Assembly (NCBI GenBank): GCA_002869335.1
Contig: PKTE01000070.1
Location: forward strand, 1 to 38,242
Reading direction: 5' to 3'
Length of the DNA stretch: 38,242 nucleotides
From: Salinivirgaceae bacterium
GTDB taxonomy: Bacteria; Bacteroidota; Bacteroidia; Bacteroidales; Salinivirgaceae
This document shows positions 28,038 to 36,840 of the stretch, piece after piece (the stretch's first letter is position 1; every line of letters begins with the position of its first letter). A model generated the notes under the pieces. The model did no database searches. It worked only from the letters and a program-made list of their open reading frames with translations, and was not told where the DNA came from. The translations under genes and the position numbers were made by a program.

Positions 28038-29165
28038 CTAATTTAGATCTTTGACCAATCTGAATCCATTGGCATTATTAGTAATTAGAGGTGAACTAAA
28101 ATCACGATATGAAACACGACAGAATACGGCATCGCCATTCCAAATGCCACCTCTTAAAACTTTTTCAACACCATTGTCCGGACCTGTAGGGTTGTTCTCT
28201 GGTGAAACCTCATAATAAGCCTCATCATACCAGTCATTACACCATTCCCACACATTTCCGCTCATATCATGAATACCCAACTCGTTTGCTCTTCGGGTAC
28301 CTACAGCATGAGCTGAGTTTTCTGCATTTTCAACATACCATGCAACGGCTCCAATATCATTTCCACCTGCAAATATTGTAGAATCAGTTTCGTTCCCACC
28401 ACGGGCAGCAAACTCCCATTCCGCTTCTGTTGGTAAACGGCCACCCTGATGTTCGCAATATAATTTTGCACCATACCAACTAACCTCAACAACAGGAAAG
28501 TTTTCTTTCCCATGAACCGGCACATATTGGCCTGCTTGATATTTAATTTGGATGTTAGAAGATTGTAAGTCAATAATAGTTTCTCCTTGATAAACTCCCA
28601 TTGAGTCAATATCAATTTCATTTAAAAATTGTGCGAAATAGTAATTTGTTACTTCATGCTTAGAGATATAAAAAGAATCAACTGCTACGCTGTGAATAGG
28701 CAATTCATGGCTGAAACAAGAATACATATTATTTGAAGCACAGCCCATATCATATATACCCCCTTCAACTAATATCATTTCCATGGGCGTAATTTCTATT
28801 TCGGTATAGATCTCAACTGTAACCTGAGCTCTGGAACTCTTTTGATCAGTATCAACTGCTTCAGCTGTAAGTAAATATTGACCTTCTTCGATACCAATTG
28901 TGCTCCATACGTAACGATAAGGCGCTTCAGCATCTTCATTAATAAGATAATCGTCAATATAAAATTTTACTTTATACAGATTTCCATCGGGATCATCAGC
29001 CTCTGTAATGATAGTTACATTTTGCCCTTGCTCATAGGTTTGACCGTTATTCGGACTAGTAATTATAATGGATGGCTTAGAATTTCCGTCATCCTCATCA
29101 CCTGCACAAGCTCCAAGTAATAGAGCCATAGCAATAAAAAGCAGATAAAAGATATTTGTTTTCAT
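28038..29165 (-). CDS. SUMF1/formylglycine-generating-enzyme-like lipoprotein with Ig-like domain
   Basis: The 375-aa protein has a lipoprotein signal with lipobox LLGAC (Cys20) and an acidic linker (AGDEDDGNSK). A bacterial Ig-like domain follows (about 30-120, SPNNGQTYEQGQNVTI... and RAQVTVEIYTE). The SUMF1/FGE-type domain spans about 128-375, with MILVEGGIYDMG, ISKHEVTNYYFAQF, GGRLPTEAEWEFAARGG, MSGNVWEWCNDWY and RVSYRDFSSPLITNNANGFRLV. True FGE enzymes use a cysteine pair for sulfatase activation; here the domain more likely binds protein or carbohydrate, as in GldJ/GldK-type proteins. No sulfatase gene is nearby. It probably sits on the outer membrane. It is a single gene with a -7-like TATTTTTG (29189-29196, minus) in front. 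Confidence 0.85.
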   Translation of the reverse strand: MKTNIFYLLFIAMALLLGACAGDEDDGNSKPSIIITSPNNGQTYEQGQNVTIITEADDPDGNLYKVKFYIDDYLINEDAEAPYRYVWSTIGIEEGQYLLTAEAVDTDQKSSRAQVTVEIYTEIEITPMEMILVEGGIYDMGCASNNMYSCFSHELPIHSVAVDSFYISKHEVTNYYFAQFLNEIDIDSMGVYQGETIIDLQSSNIQIKYQAGQYVPVHGKENFPVVEVSWYGAKLYCEHQGGRLPTEAEWEFAARGGNETDSTIFAGGNDIGAVAWYVENAENSAHAVGTRRANELGIHDMSGNVWEWCNDWYDEAYYEVSPENNPTGPDNGVEKVLRGGIWNGDAVFCRVSYRDFSSPLITNNANGFRLVKDLN

Positions 29166-29234
29166 TTTTCTTTTCGTTGATTCTTTGACAAAAATATAAA
29201 TACCTAACGAAAAATTAATCGGAATACTATTTAA

Positions 29235-29267
29235 ATAAAAAAACCGACCTCAAATGGGGTCGGTTTT
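29235..29267 (-). terminator. Terminator of the znu-lpdA operon
   Basis: AAACCGACC (29241-29249) pairs with GGTCGGTTT (29258-29266) over an 8-nt loop. On the minus strand the stem is followed by TTTTATTT. It lies 19 nt after the lpdA stop. Confidence 0.88.
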
Positions 29268-29285
29268 AGTGTAAGTTATATCAAA

Positions 29286-30677
29286 TTAAATATGAATCAC
29301 TTCATCATAAGCTGCAGCTGCAGCTTCCATAATTGCCTCAGACATGGTTGGGTGTGGATGAATTGCTTTAATCAACTCGTGACCGGTTGTTTCCAATTTT
29401 TTAGCAACAACTAATTCAGCAATCATTTCTGTTACATTTAACCCTACCATATGACCGCCTAGTAATTCACCATACTTGGCATCAAAGATAAGTTTAATGA
29501 AACCATCTTTGTTCCCTGCTGCTGATGCTTTACCTGATGCTGTGTAAGGGAATTTACCAACTTTTACTTCATAACCAGCTTCTTTAGCTTGCTTTTCTGT
29601 CATTCCAACTGAAGCAACTTCAGGAACCGTATAAGTAGCACCCGGAATATTATTATAGTCTATTGGTTGTGGATTTTCACCAGCCATTTTCTCAACGGCA
29701 CAAATTCCTTCGGCTGATGCTACGTGAGCCAAGGCAGGGCCATGCACAATATCACCAATGGCATATACTCCATCAACGTTTGTTTTATAGAATTCGTCAA
29801 CTTTCACTTTACCGTTTTCCAGCTCAATTCCCATTTCTTCAATCCCAATACCTTCAAGATTAGGAGTTATACCAACAGCTGAAAGCACTACATCTGCTTC
29901 ATGCTGCTCTTCTCCCTTTTTGGTTTTAATGGTTACCTTACATTTTTTACCTGAAGTGTCAACCTTTTCAACTGAAGAGTTAGTCATAACTTTCATACCT
30001 GCCTTTTTGAAAGTGCGAGCCATTTGCTTTGAAACTTCTTCATCCTCATTAGGTAAAATATTTGGCAAGAATTCAACTAATGTAACTTTAGTTCCAATAG
30101 TTGAATAGAAATATGCAAACTCACTTCCAATGGCACCTGATCCAACCACAATCATCGATTCCGGTTTTTTATCAAGGGTCATTGCCTTGCGATAGCCAAT
30201 AATCTTTTTACCATCTTGTTTAAGGTTAGGTAGCTCTTTTGAGCGAGCTCCAGTTGCCAACATTATATTTTTGGCTTCGTAGGTCTTTTTGTTGCCTTTC
30301 TCGTCAGATACTTCGACTTTTCCTTTGGAGACTATTTTACCGAAACCATTAATTACTTCAACTTTATTCTTTTTGAAAAGGAACTCTATTCCTTTACTCA
30401 TGTTTCCAGCTACTTCACGGCTGCGACCAACCATTCCTTCAAAATCTGCCTCCACGTCACCATTAATTTTCACACCGTAATCTGCAGCATGTTTCGTATA
30501 ATCAAAAACCTGTGCTGATTTTAAAAGCGACTTGGTTGGAATACATCCCCAGTTTAGGCAAATACCTCCTAGCTCAGCTTTTTCAATTACAGCAGTTTTC
30601 ATTCCTAATTGAGAAGCCCTGATTGCTGCCACATAACCACCAGGACCACTTCCTATAACTATTAAATCGTAACTCAT
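29286..30677 (-). CDS. lpdA: Dihydrolipoyl dehydrogenase
   Basis: The 463-aa flavoprotein has the FAD motif GSGPGG (9-14) and the redox disulfide GGICLNWGCIPTKS (C40, C45). It also has the NAD motif VVGSGAIGSEFA, the second FAD contact YAIGDIV, and the catalytic HPHPTMSEA near the C-terminus. It reoxidises lipoyl groups of 2-oxo acid dehydrogenases or the glycine cleavage system. No E1 or E2 gene is adjacent. Its ATG is 12 nt after the znuB stop on the same strand and no terminator lies between, so it appears to be the last gene of the zinc uptake operon. Confidence 0.96.
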   Translation of the reverse strand: MSYDLIVIGSGPGGYVAAIRASQLGMKTAVIEKAELGGICLNWGCIPTKSLLKSAQVFDYTKHAADYGVKINGDVEADFEGMVGRSREVAGNMSKGIEFLFKKNKVEVINGFGKIVSKGKVEVSDEKGNKKTYEAKNIMLATGARSKELPNLKQDGKKIIGYRKAMTLDKKPESMIVVGSGAIGSEFAYFYSTIGTKVTLVEFLPNILPNEDEEVSKQMARTFKKAGMKVMTNSSVEKVDTSGKKCKVTIKTKKGEEQHEADVVLSAVGITPNLEGIGIEEMGIELENGKVKVDEFYKTNVDGVYAIGDIVHGPALAHVASAEGICAVEKMAGENPQPIDYNNIPGATYTVPEVASVGMTEKQAKEAGYEVKVGKFPYTASGKASAAGNKDGFIKLIFDAKYGELLGGHMVGLNVTEMIAELVVAKKLETTGHELIKAIHPHPTMSEAIMEAAAAAYDEVIHI

Positions 30678-30689
30678 GATATTACTTTT

Positions 30690-31547
30690 CTATTGTTTAT
30701 TATTCAATTTAGATTTTACTGTTTTATGAACGCCAATTTTATTCATTACAAATAAAAGCATTCTGGCTACCAAAAACATAAAAAGTAATGCGAAAATTAT
30801 TGATGCTCCAGAAGGAACATCTATTTTAAATGAAATTAGCAGCCCGGCAAATATTCCTATGAAAGAGAGAACAACCGAGTATAACATAATGTTTTTATAG
30901 TTGTAACTATACATATTGACAATAGCCTGAGGTACTGTCAACAATGAAATTACAAGAATAATTCCGGCAACCTTGATACTAAAAACGATGGTTAAAGCAA
31001 CCAAAGTTGATGTAAATAATGACATTATTTCTACCGGGAGGTTATGTGTACGTGCATAACTCTGATCAAATGCTATGAACATTATAATTTTATGAAAAAG
31101 CATAAAAAATACAACTACCACAATAGATAATCCTGCAAGCAGATAGACATCCAGCGCTGTTACCGTTAAAATGCTTCCAAAAAGATATGTCATTAAGTTT
31201 GGTGTATAACCTGGAGTAATGTAAATAAATAAAACCCCCAGGGCCATTCCAGCTGACCACCAAATACCAATCAAACTATCATTACGCATAAATCTTTTAT
31301 TGGAAAAAAGATCAATGCCCACAGCTGAAAAAACGGCAAATGCTGCAGCGCCGAAAACAGGGTTAAAACCCAGATAATATGCTATTCCTATTCCTCCAAA
31401 TGATGCATGCGTAATACCACCACTTAAAAATACCATCCGACGCGAAACAATATACGTCCCGATAATTCCTGCAGAAATACTTGCAAATAATGCTGCCAAA
31501 ACGGTATTTGTGAAAAAATCATATTGAAAAAGCTCTCCCAAATTCAT
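30690..31547 (-). CDS. znuB: Zinc/manganese ABC transporter permease (ABC-3 family)
   Basis: The 285-aa protein has about eight hydrophobic segments in the ABC-3 pattern, with GGITHASFGGIGIAYYLGF (about 42-60), the region that faces the ATPase, and ISLLTVPQAIV near residue 200. It forms the membrane channel for metal import with the ATPase and lipoprotein genes upstream. The gap to the ATPase gene is 12 nt. The metal is probably zinc because the partner binding protein and the ATPase tail are His-rich; manganese cannot be ruled out by the permease alone. Confidence 0.9.
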   Translation of the reverse strand: MNLGELFQYDFFTNTVLAALFASISAGIIGTYIVSRRMVFLSGGITHASFGGIGIAYYLGFNPVFGAAAFAVFSAVGIDLFSNKRFMRNDSLIGIWWSAGMALGVLFIYITPGYTPNLMTYLFGSILTVTALDVYLLAGLSIVVVVFFMLFHKIIMFIAFDQSYARTHNLPVEIMSLFTSTLVALTIVFSIKVAGIILVISLLTVPQAIVNMYSYNYKNIMLYSVVLSFIGIFAGLLISFKIDVPSGASIIFALLFMFLVARMLLFVMNKIGVHKTVKSKLNNKQ

Positions 31548-31559
31548 CTATCCAACTGT

Positions 31560-32318
31560 TTATTTATGATTATGTGTATGTACATGATTGGCTAATACGG
31601 TATGCGGTACTTTACCATGTGTAACTAATTGTATTGGGCAATTATATGTTTGTAATTGTTGTTCGGTAATAATATTACTTGCATGGTAATGAAGATCTTT
31701 ATTCACACAGGCAATTGTTTTAATATAGGTAGATATTATTCCCAGATCATGTGAAACCATTATAATGGCCATTTTCTCATTGAGGCGCTTGAGAAGGTCA
31801 TAGATTTCTCCTTCAGAAGCATAGTCAACATAAGTATCAGGCTCATCAAGTATTAGAAGCGCTGGATCAGAAACAATTGCTCTGGCCAACAATACTTTTT
31901 GTGTTTCACCACCCGACAAACTACCAATATGCTTTTGTGATAAATGACTCACTCCCATCTTTTCCAATGACTCACATGCCTTACGATAATCGTTATGTGA
32001 ATATCTTCCAAACAATCCTTTTTTATTCATAAGGCCACTCAATACCACATCACAAGCTTTCAATGGAAAGCGCTTATCAACATCATTATACTGAGGCAAA
32101 TACCCCATTTCAAAGTCTTTCCGATGTTTAATTACTTTCCCTGAAATGGGCTTTAACAATCCCAAAATAACTTTCACCAATGTTGTTTTTCCACCCCCAT
32201 TGGGACCAATTACTCCAATAAAATCGTCTTCTGTAACAGTAATATTAACATTATTGAGTACAACTTTTCCATCGTACGCTACATTTAAATCCCGAAGTTC
32301 TATAAGATTTGAATTCAT
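31560..32318 (-). CDS. znuC: Zinc ABC transporter ATP-binding protein
   Basis: The 252-aa ATPase shows Walker A GPNGGGKTT, Q-loop YLPQYNDVDKRFP, signature LSGGETQKVLLARA, Walker B LLILDEPD, and the H-loop in MVSHDLG. The C-terminal tail is His-rich (HTVLANHVHTHNHK), as in several zinc transporter ATPases. The ORF track starts at 32330, which is a TTG inside the end of znuA; the ATG at 32316-32318 gives a normal N-terminus (MNSNLIELRDLNVAYDG) and a 4-nt gap after znuA. It powers metal uptake with ZnuB. Confidence 0.92.
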   Translation of the reverse strand: MNSNLIELRDLNVAYDGKVVLNNVNITVTEDDFIGVIGPNGGGKTTLVKVILGLLKPISGKVIKHRKDFEMGYLPQYNDVDKRFPLKACDVVLSGLMNKKGLFGRYSHNDYRKACESLEKMGVSHLSQKHIGSLSGGETQKVLLARAIVSDPALLILDEPDTYVDYASEGEIYDLLKRLNEKMAIIMVSHDLGIISTYIKTIACVNKDLHYHASNIITEQQLQTYNCPIQLVTHGKVPHTVLANHVHTHNHK

Positions 32319-32322
32319 AACT

Positions 32323-33225
32323 CTATTCAACCAGTGATTTTTGGATTTGTTCAGCCATATAAATCATGTTATCCGGCCATTGATATGCCAAAGGATCTAT
32401 TTTAACAACTTTTGCTCCTAACTCTTTGGCAATAGCTTTCGCCTTGTCCTCGGGAAATTGCTTTTGTATAAAAATTGTCTTAATCCCAAGCTTCTTGCTT
32501 TTATTAATCAGGTCAATCATATACTTCCCACTAGGCTCTTTTCCCTCATATTCGAGGGGCAACTGTTCTAACCCATAATCTCTTGCAAAATAACTCATTG
32601 CAGGATGATAAATCATGTAAGTTTTTCGCTCAACATTATGGAACATTCCCATTATTTTTTTATCTGTATCAACTAATACCACTTTCAACTTCTCATAATT
32701 ATCAGTAAAATACTTTGCGCTGTCTGGCATGAGATTGACAAGAGCATTTTTAATATTTTCTATTTGCACTTGCATTTGCGATGCAGAAACCCATATGTGA
32801 GGATCGGTTCCAAAATGATTATGATCGTGTTTATGCTCGTGTGAATGATGATCATGAGAATGATCAGCTTCGATAAAATCAACCCCCTGAGATTGATCAA
32901 ATACTTGCATTGTTTGATTGGCATTTTGTATTCTTTCCATCCAGGCCTTTTCAAATCCGATATGTCCAATTCTGAAGTAAGCAATTGCTGATGAAAGCTC
33001 CCTCAATTGCATAGGACTGGGCTCGAATGTGGCCGGACTGGCACCTGAAGGCAATAAATCTTTTACTATAAAAACATCTCCTGCAATCTTTTCTACCATA
33101 TATTTTTGTGGTGCAATGCTTACATAAATTATTGGTTTTGTATTAACAACCTTAACATTATCTCCACATGAAAACATGGAAATCATTATTACAATGAAAA
33201 TCGTAAATCTTATCAACATTCTCAT
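32323..33225 (-). CDS. znuA: Zinc ABC transporter substrate-binding lipoprotein
   Basis: The 300-aa protein has a lipoprotein signal (lipobox ending at Cys20, ISMFSC). It is a cluster A-I/TroA-like binding protein with a His/Asp-rich loop at about 121-137 (DHSHDHHSHEHKHDHNH), a hallmark of zinc capture. Likely ligands are H143 in DPHIW, the histidine of IYHPAMSYFA, and an Asp in KIDPLAYQW. The first histidine of the family (GA-D/S-PHxYEP) is replaced: GASPATFEPSP has Ala65. A similar loss occurs, from memory, in other Bacteroidota. It is the first gene of the operon; no clear Zur box could be recognised upstream. Confidence 0.9.
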   Translation of the reverse strand: MRMLIRFTIFIVIMISMFSCGDNVKVVNTKPIIYVSIAPQKYMVEKIAGDVFIVKDLLPSGASPATFEPSPMQLRELSSAIAYFRIGHIGFEKAWMERIQNANQTMQVFDQSQGVDFIEADHSHDHHSHEHKHDHNHFGTDPHIWVSASQMQVQIENIKNALVNLMPDSAKYFTDNYEKLKVVLVDTDKKIMGMFHNVERKTYMIYHPAMSYFARDYGLEQLPLEYEGKEPSGKYMIDLINKSKKLGIKTIFIQKQFPEDKAKAIAKELGAKVVKIDPLAYQWPDNMIYMAEQIQKSLVE

Positions 33226-33357
33226 TTTATGAATTTTATTACCCGATTAAAAAAATACAACAGCAAAAGTCACTGTCTTAATTTTATTTAAACAAAATTA
33301 AAATAAACTACTATTTTAACCTTGGATTATTCAATTTTTTTCAAAAGAAAATTAACC

Positions 33358-33762
33358 TTAGAAAATCTCGTTTTGCAGTTTTACACTGAACGTGGTACCC
33401 TCTCCCAAATTACTTTCAAAGGAAAGCTCTCCATTATTCTGTTTGACAAAATCATTCACTAAAACTAAACCTAAACCAGTGCCTTTTTCATTGTTAGTGC
33501 CAGGACTTGAAATATTATTAGTTATATCAAACACTTTATTTTTAAATTCATCAGACATGCCGACACCATAATCTTTAACACTCAAAATAGTCTCTGTCCC
33601 TATAACCTTTGAAGATAATTCAATTTCAGATCCATTATGACTAAACTTTATCGCATTTGTAAGTAAATTTCTAAGTACCGTATACATCATATCAAAATCA
33701 CAAACTATCCATTGATCAGGATTCAATGTATTTTGGATATGGATGTTTTTTGCATCAGCCAT
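33358..33762 (-). CDS. Histidine kinase ATPase domain, separated from its sensor part by an in-frame stop
   Basis: The 134-aa ORF is a bare HATPase domain: N box NLLTNAIKF, G1 DYGVGM, F region, G2 GTGLGLVLVNDF, ending GEGTTFSVKLQNEIF. It lies in the same frame as the PAS-HisKA ORF that ends at 33787. Only a TAA and the codons for KSIDNVIN separate them, so it is the natural C-terminus of that protein. It could be made separately from the ATG at 33762, giving a free ATPase domain, or it may be silent. Treat 33358-35268 as one interrupted gene. Confidence 0.7.
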   Translation of the reverse strand: MADAKNIHIQNTLNPDQWIVCDFDMMYTVLRNLLTNAIKFSHNGSEIELSSKVIGTETILSVKDYGVGMSDEFKNKVFDITNNISSPGTNNEKGTGLGLVLVNDFVKQNNGELSFESNLGEGTTFSVKLQNEIF

Positions 33763-33786
33763 ATTAATTACATTGTCAATAGATTT

Positions 33787-35268
33787 TTATACTATATCAT
33801 ACAAATCGTGGTGCACAAGAATTGGTGAAATTGCTCCAGACTGAGATCGAGACCAATCAAGTAAATTTTGAAGCAACTCATAAGCTTGAGATGCTGATCC
33901 GTTAATTGCTTTTATATAACCCATAAGATCTTTATGAGTTATATCTTCAGGATCATCCAAAGCCAGATCTGTAAGACCAATTATATTACTAAATGGGTTT
34001 TTAAGATCGTGAGAAATGATTGAGAAAAATTTATCTTTCATAGCATTAAGCTCTCGATATTCTTTTTCACTTTTCTCAATTGCATCTCTATATAATTTAT
34101 TTTTAGTTATATCAACAAAAACTGCAATTACAGATACGACCTCTCCATTGTGTCCTCTTATGGAGGTTAGACTTACATCTCCCCAAATCACTTGATTATC
34201 TTTTGTTAATGCTCTGGATTCCAGACGAAGAGAATCAACTGCTCCAGTTGTTAATTGCTGTAGTTTTGGTCGTACAATACCCAAGTCATCAGCATAAATA
34301 AATTTAGATACATTGGCCTTTAAAATTTCGGATTTAGAATATCCAATCATATCTAACCAACCATTATTAACACGAAGATAATTGCCTTCTGTATCTAAAA
34401 TTGCAATTCCAACACCTGCATTTTGAAAAATTGCTTCTAATTGTTTCTCACTGCTATTAACCTGATCAATTATTTTCTGGTAATAAGTGACATCCCTAAT
34501 AACCAAGAGGCAGTATGAAGAATTTGAATTTGTAAACTGAACAGGGGAAATATTAAAATCAATTGTCCGATCTCCGATATTTATTCTTTTACGTCTAACA
34601 TTTCCTTTAGAGCAAAACTTATCAATCTCAGTTTTCAGGTTAAAATTATGTTCTTTAAAAGTTTTGTAAAGCTGATCTATAGTAGGTTTCCCATCGGAAA
34701 AGAACTCCTGCACAATTTCGCCTTCTGCTTTATGAACTTCATTGGGAGATTTACTAATTAATATAATTCCAGTATTTGGAAGTGATTTCGTTAGATTAAG
34801 AATTACTTCTTCACTATCAATATTATCATTCTCAAACCTAACTAGATTGGTGATTTCTTCCTGAATACTTAAGAATCCAACATTTTCATTATCACAATTA
34901 TACAAAGGACTAATTACGGAATACACCCAATATAAGTCACCATTTTTTCTTTTATTCTTAAATCGGGCTTCAAATTTTTCACCTGCTCGAATACTGTCCC
35001 ATAAACTATCATAAAATGACTTGGGCTGATCGCCACTCTTAAAAACAGAAGGATTTTTGCCAATCAACTCCTCAAGTTTATATCCAGAAAGTTCGGTCAT
35101 TTTCTTGTTGGCATACAATATAGAACCCTGAGTATTTGTAATAACAATACCTTCTGGGTTATCTTCTATTTGAGCACTTAACAAATTAACATTTCCTAAC
35201 TCCTCAAATAACTTAACGAAATTATCAGGTACTTCGAGATTGACTCTTTTATGTGACTTTTTATCCAT
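33787..35268 (-). CDS. PAS-PAS-PAS-HisKA histidine kinase, truncated by a TAA codon
   Basis: The 493-aa protein, from the ATG at 35268, has a first PAS with PAC (about 30-145, NPEGIVITNTQG), a degenerate second PAS-like domain (about 160-262) and a third PAS (about 280-390, VGIAILDTEG). A HisKA domain has the phospho-acceptor H420 in IISHDLKNP. The reading frame stops at TAA (33787-33789) after LYDIV, exactly at the join to the ATPase domain, which continues in frame. Without that domain the product cannot autophosphorylate. No TM segments are seen. It is close in style to the kinase at 24161 (both HDLKNP type). Possible partner: the receiver protein at 36841. Confidence 0.85.
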   Translation of the reverse strand: MDKKSHKRVNLEVPDNFVKLFEELGNVNLLSAQIEDNPEGIVITNTQGSILYANKKMTELSGYKLEELIGKNPSVFKSGDQPKSFYDSLWDSIRAGEKFEARFKNKRKNGDLYWVYSVISPLYNCDNENVGFLSIQEEITNLVRFENDNIDSEEVILNLTKSLPNTGIILISKSPNEVHKAEGEIVQEFFSDGKPTIDQLYKTFKEHNFNLKTEIDKFCSKGNVRRKRINIGDRTIDFNISPVQFTNSNSSYCLLVIRDVTYYQKIIDQVNSSEKQLEAIFQNAGVGIAILDTEGNYLRVNNGWLDMIGYSKSEILKANVSKFIYADDLGIVRPKLQQLTTGAVDSLRLESRALTKDNQVIWGDVSLTSIRGHNGEVVSVIAVFVDITKNKLYRDAIEKSEKEYRELNAMKDKFFSIISHDLKNPFSNIIGLTDLALDDPEDITHKDLMGYIKAINGSASQAYELLQNLLDWSRSQSGAISPILVHHDLYDIV

Positions 35269-35355
35269 CAACACAAACTTTATGTTTATAACAATTCCAT
35301 TAAAGCTTGGTTTAACTGGAAATCAAATAAATGGCCTAAAGATTGAATTTATTGA

Positions 35356-36768
35356 TTAAAGCTTTCCAGCGATTGATGTAATTAAGCTAAAATCAAATGT
35401 TAACCCAAAGTAGGGTGTAATTTCCCATTTGCTAACAGTTGGAATAGACATACCCTGTGGAACAAGATCTCCTTCGCTAAAGCCTGATTTAAGCAATCGA
35501 AACTCTGCAATGTTTATTCCTGCATTGATATGTATGACATCGAAAATTTTAATATTAGGACCTATATAAAAGTTTTTGAAAAGATTTTTTCCTCCAAAGC
35601 CCAAAAAGAAACCTACATCTGAAGTATATTTTGAATCTTCTTTGCCAAGATCTAGCAATCGAAATGTAGCACCTGTAACAAAATCAAATTCATAATCGCC
35701 GGCATTTTCATTGCTAATCACATACCTATCTGGATTATCCGAGCTTTCAGGAGCTAAAGTGTATAAAGGCGACCTAAAATTCCTAATTCCAATTCCCTGA
35801 ACTAGTCGTATTTTTTTCTTTTTATTTGTCAACTCATGAATGCGTTGCTTAAGGGCTTTTATTTCTTTGGTAGAGTATTCCAATTTCGTTTTTGATAGCA
35901 ACAATTCTTTCTCAGTTTTAGCAATATGATCTCGCAAAGTGTCAATCTTGATAATCTCGTTTTTACGATTATCTTTAATTTCATTTATTTCTTTATTTTT
36001 CGCTAGAATATCGGCTTTTCTTTCAGCAATGCTCTCTGCTAGCAATTCTATTTCCCTATCCTTTCCCGCAAGCTCACTATTTTTACTTTGTAGTTGGCCT
36101 TCAAGCTTGACGAGGTCAATTTTGGACTCTTGAATTGCATTAGTATAAATAAGCTCCTTCTCTTTAAATAACTGCTCTTTCTCTTTAATTTTCTCTATTT
36201 GCTGATCAAGCATTTGACTTTGTTGAGAAATTTTCTCTTCCAGATTTTTAATTTGCTCATTCAACTCTTTATTTAAAGGTTGAAGCAATTGATTTCTTTT
36301 ACGAAGACGTTCAGCCTTATCCACCATGCTATCAATAACAGCCTTGGCCTGCATGAGAGAATCTTTATATTTTACACATCGGTCTCGATAAACCAGGTTG
36401 AGTTTTATGAGTGAATCATAATTATGTAAAACAGAAGTTATAGAATCCAGAAGTAAAATATTTGTGCTAATTAATGAATCATTTTTTGATGATAAACTAT
36501 CGTTTTGCTCAACAACTTTAACAATTCTCTTAGTTAGTGTGTCATTTTTATTTGACCTAGGTTCCTGAACAATAGTATCTTTTGATTTTTTAATTTCTAA
36601 AAAACTTTCAACACTGATTGACTTAATAGAATCACTTTTTATTGTATCAGAAGTAACCAATAATGTATCTTTTGAAATATTGATAATACTATCTTGCTCA
36701 ATTGAAAACTGAGCTAAGGATACTAAGGAGAAAACCATTAAAAACAATACTAAAACTACTCTTGACAT
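35356..36768 (-). CDS. Exported coiled-coil protein with beta-rich C-terminal domain
   Basis: The 470-aa protein starts at an ATG at 36768 (the track's 36774 is a GTG). A signal peptide (MSRVVLVLFLMVFSLVSLAQ) precedes a Ser/Asp/Lys-rich region. A long coiled coil follows (about 85-320) with many E, K, Q and I/L heptads. The last 150 residues look beta-stranded, with alternating hydrophobic residues and Gly (TSDVGFFLGFGGK, YIGPNIKIFDVIHINAGIN, ITPYFGLTFDFSLI), and resemble an outer membrane barrel or porin-like end. I do not recognise the family. It may tether the outer membrane barrel to the periplasm through the coiled coil. It lies between a response regulator and an interrupted kinase. Confidence 0.72.
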   Translation of the reverse strand: MSRVVLVLFLMVFSLVSLAQFSIEQDSIINISKDTLLVTSDTIKSDSIKSISVESFLEIKKSKDTIVQEPRSNKNDTLTKRIVKVVEQNDSLSSKNDSLISTNILLLDSITSVLHNYDSLIKLNLVYRDRCVKYKDSLMQAKAVIDSMVDKAERLRKRNQLLQPLNKELNEQIKNLEEKISQQSQMLDQQIEKIKEKEQLFKEKELIYTNAIQESKIDLVKLEGQLQSKNSELAGKDREIELLAESIAERKADILAKNKEINEIKDNRKNEIIKIDTLRDHIAKTEKELLLSKTKLEYSTKEIKALKQRIHELTNKKKKIRLVQGIGIRNFRSPLYTLAPESSDNPDRYVISNENAGDYEFDFVTGATFRLLDLGKEDSKYTSDVGFFLGFGGKNLFKNFYIGPNIKIFDVIHINAGINIAEFRLLKSGFSEGDLVPQGMSIPTVSKWEITPYFGLTFDFSLITSIAGKL

Positions 36769-36774
36769 AAGCAC

Positions 36775-36810
36775 AAAAAAATTTCGTGGTTAAAGAATCA
36801 ACCACGAAAA
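36775..36810 (-). terminator. Terminator after the response regulator gene
   Basis: A perfect 10-bp stem TTTCGTGGTT (36782-36791) / AACCACGAAA (36800-36809) has an 8-nt loop. On the minus strand seven Ts follow. It separates the receiver gene from the coiled-coil gene. Confidence 0.85.
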
Positions 36811-36840
36811 ACAAAAACTATGCAAATTGATTTTAAAATC

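Noticed and set aside
28038-29165. Sulfatase-activating formylglycine enzyme
   Set aside because: The SUMF1 fold is clear, but there is no sulfatase nearby and the lipoprotein form fits binding or gliding-type relatives better.
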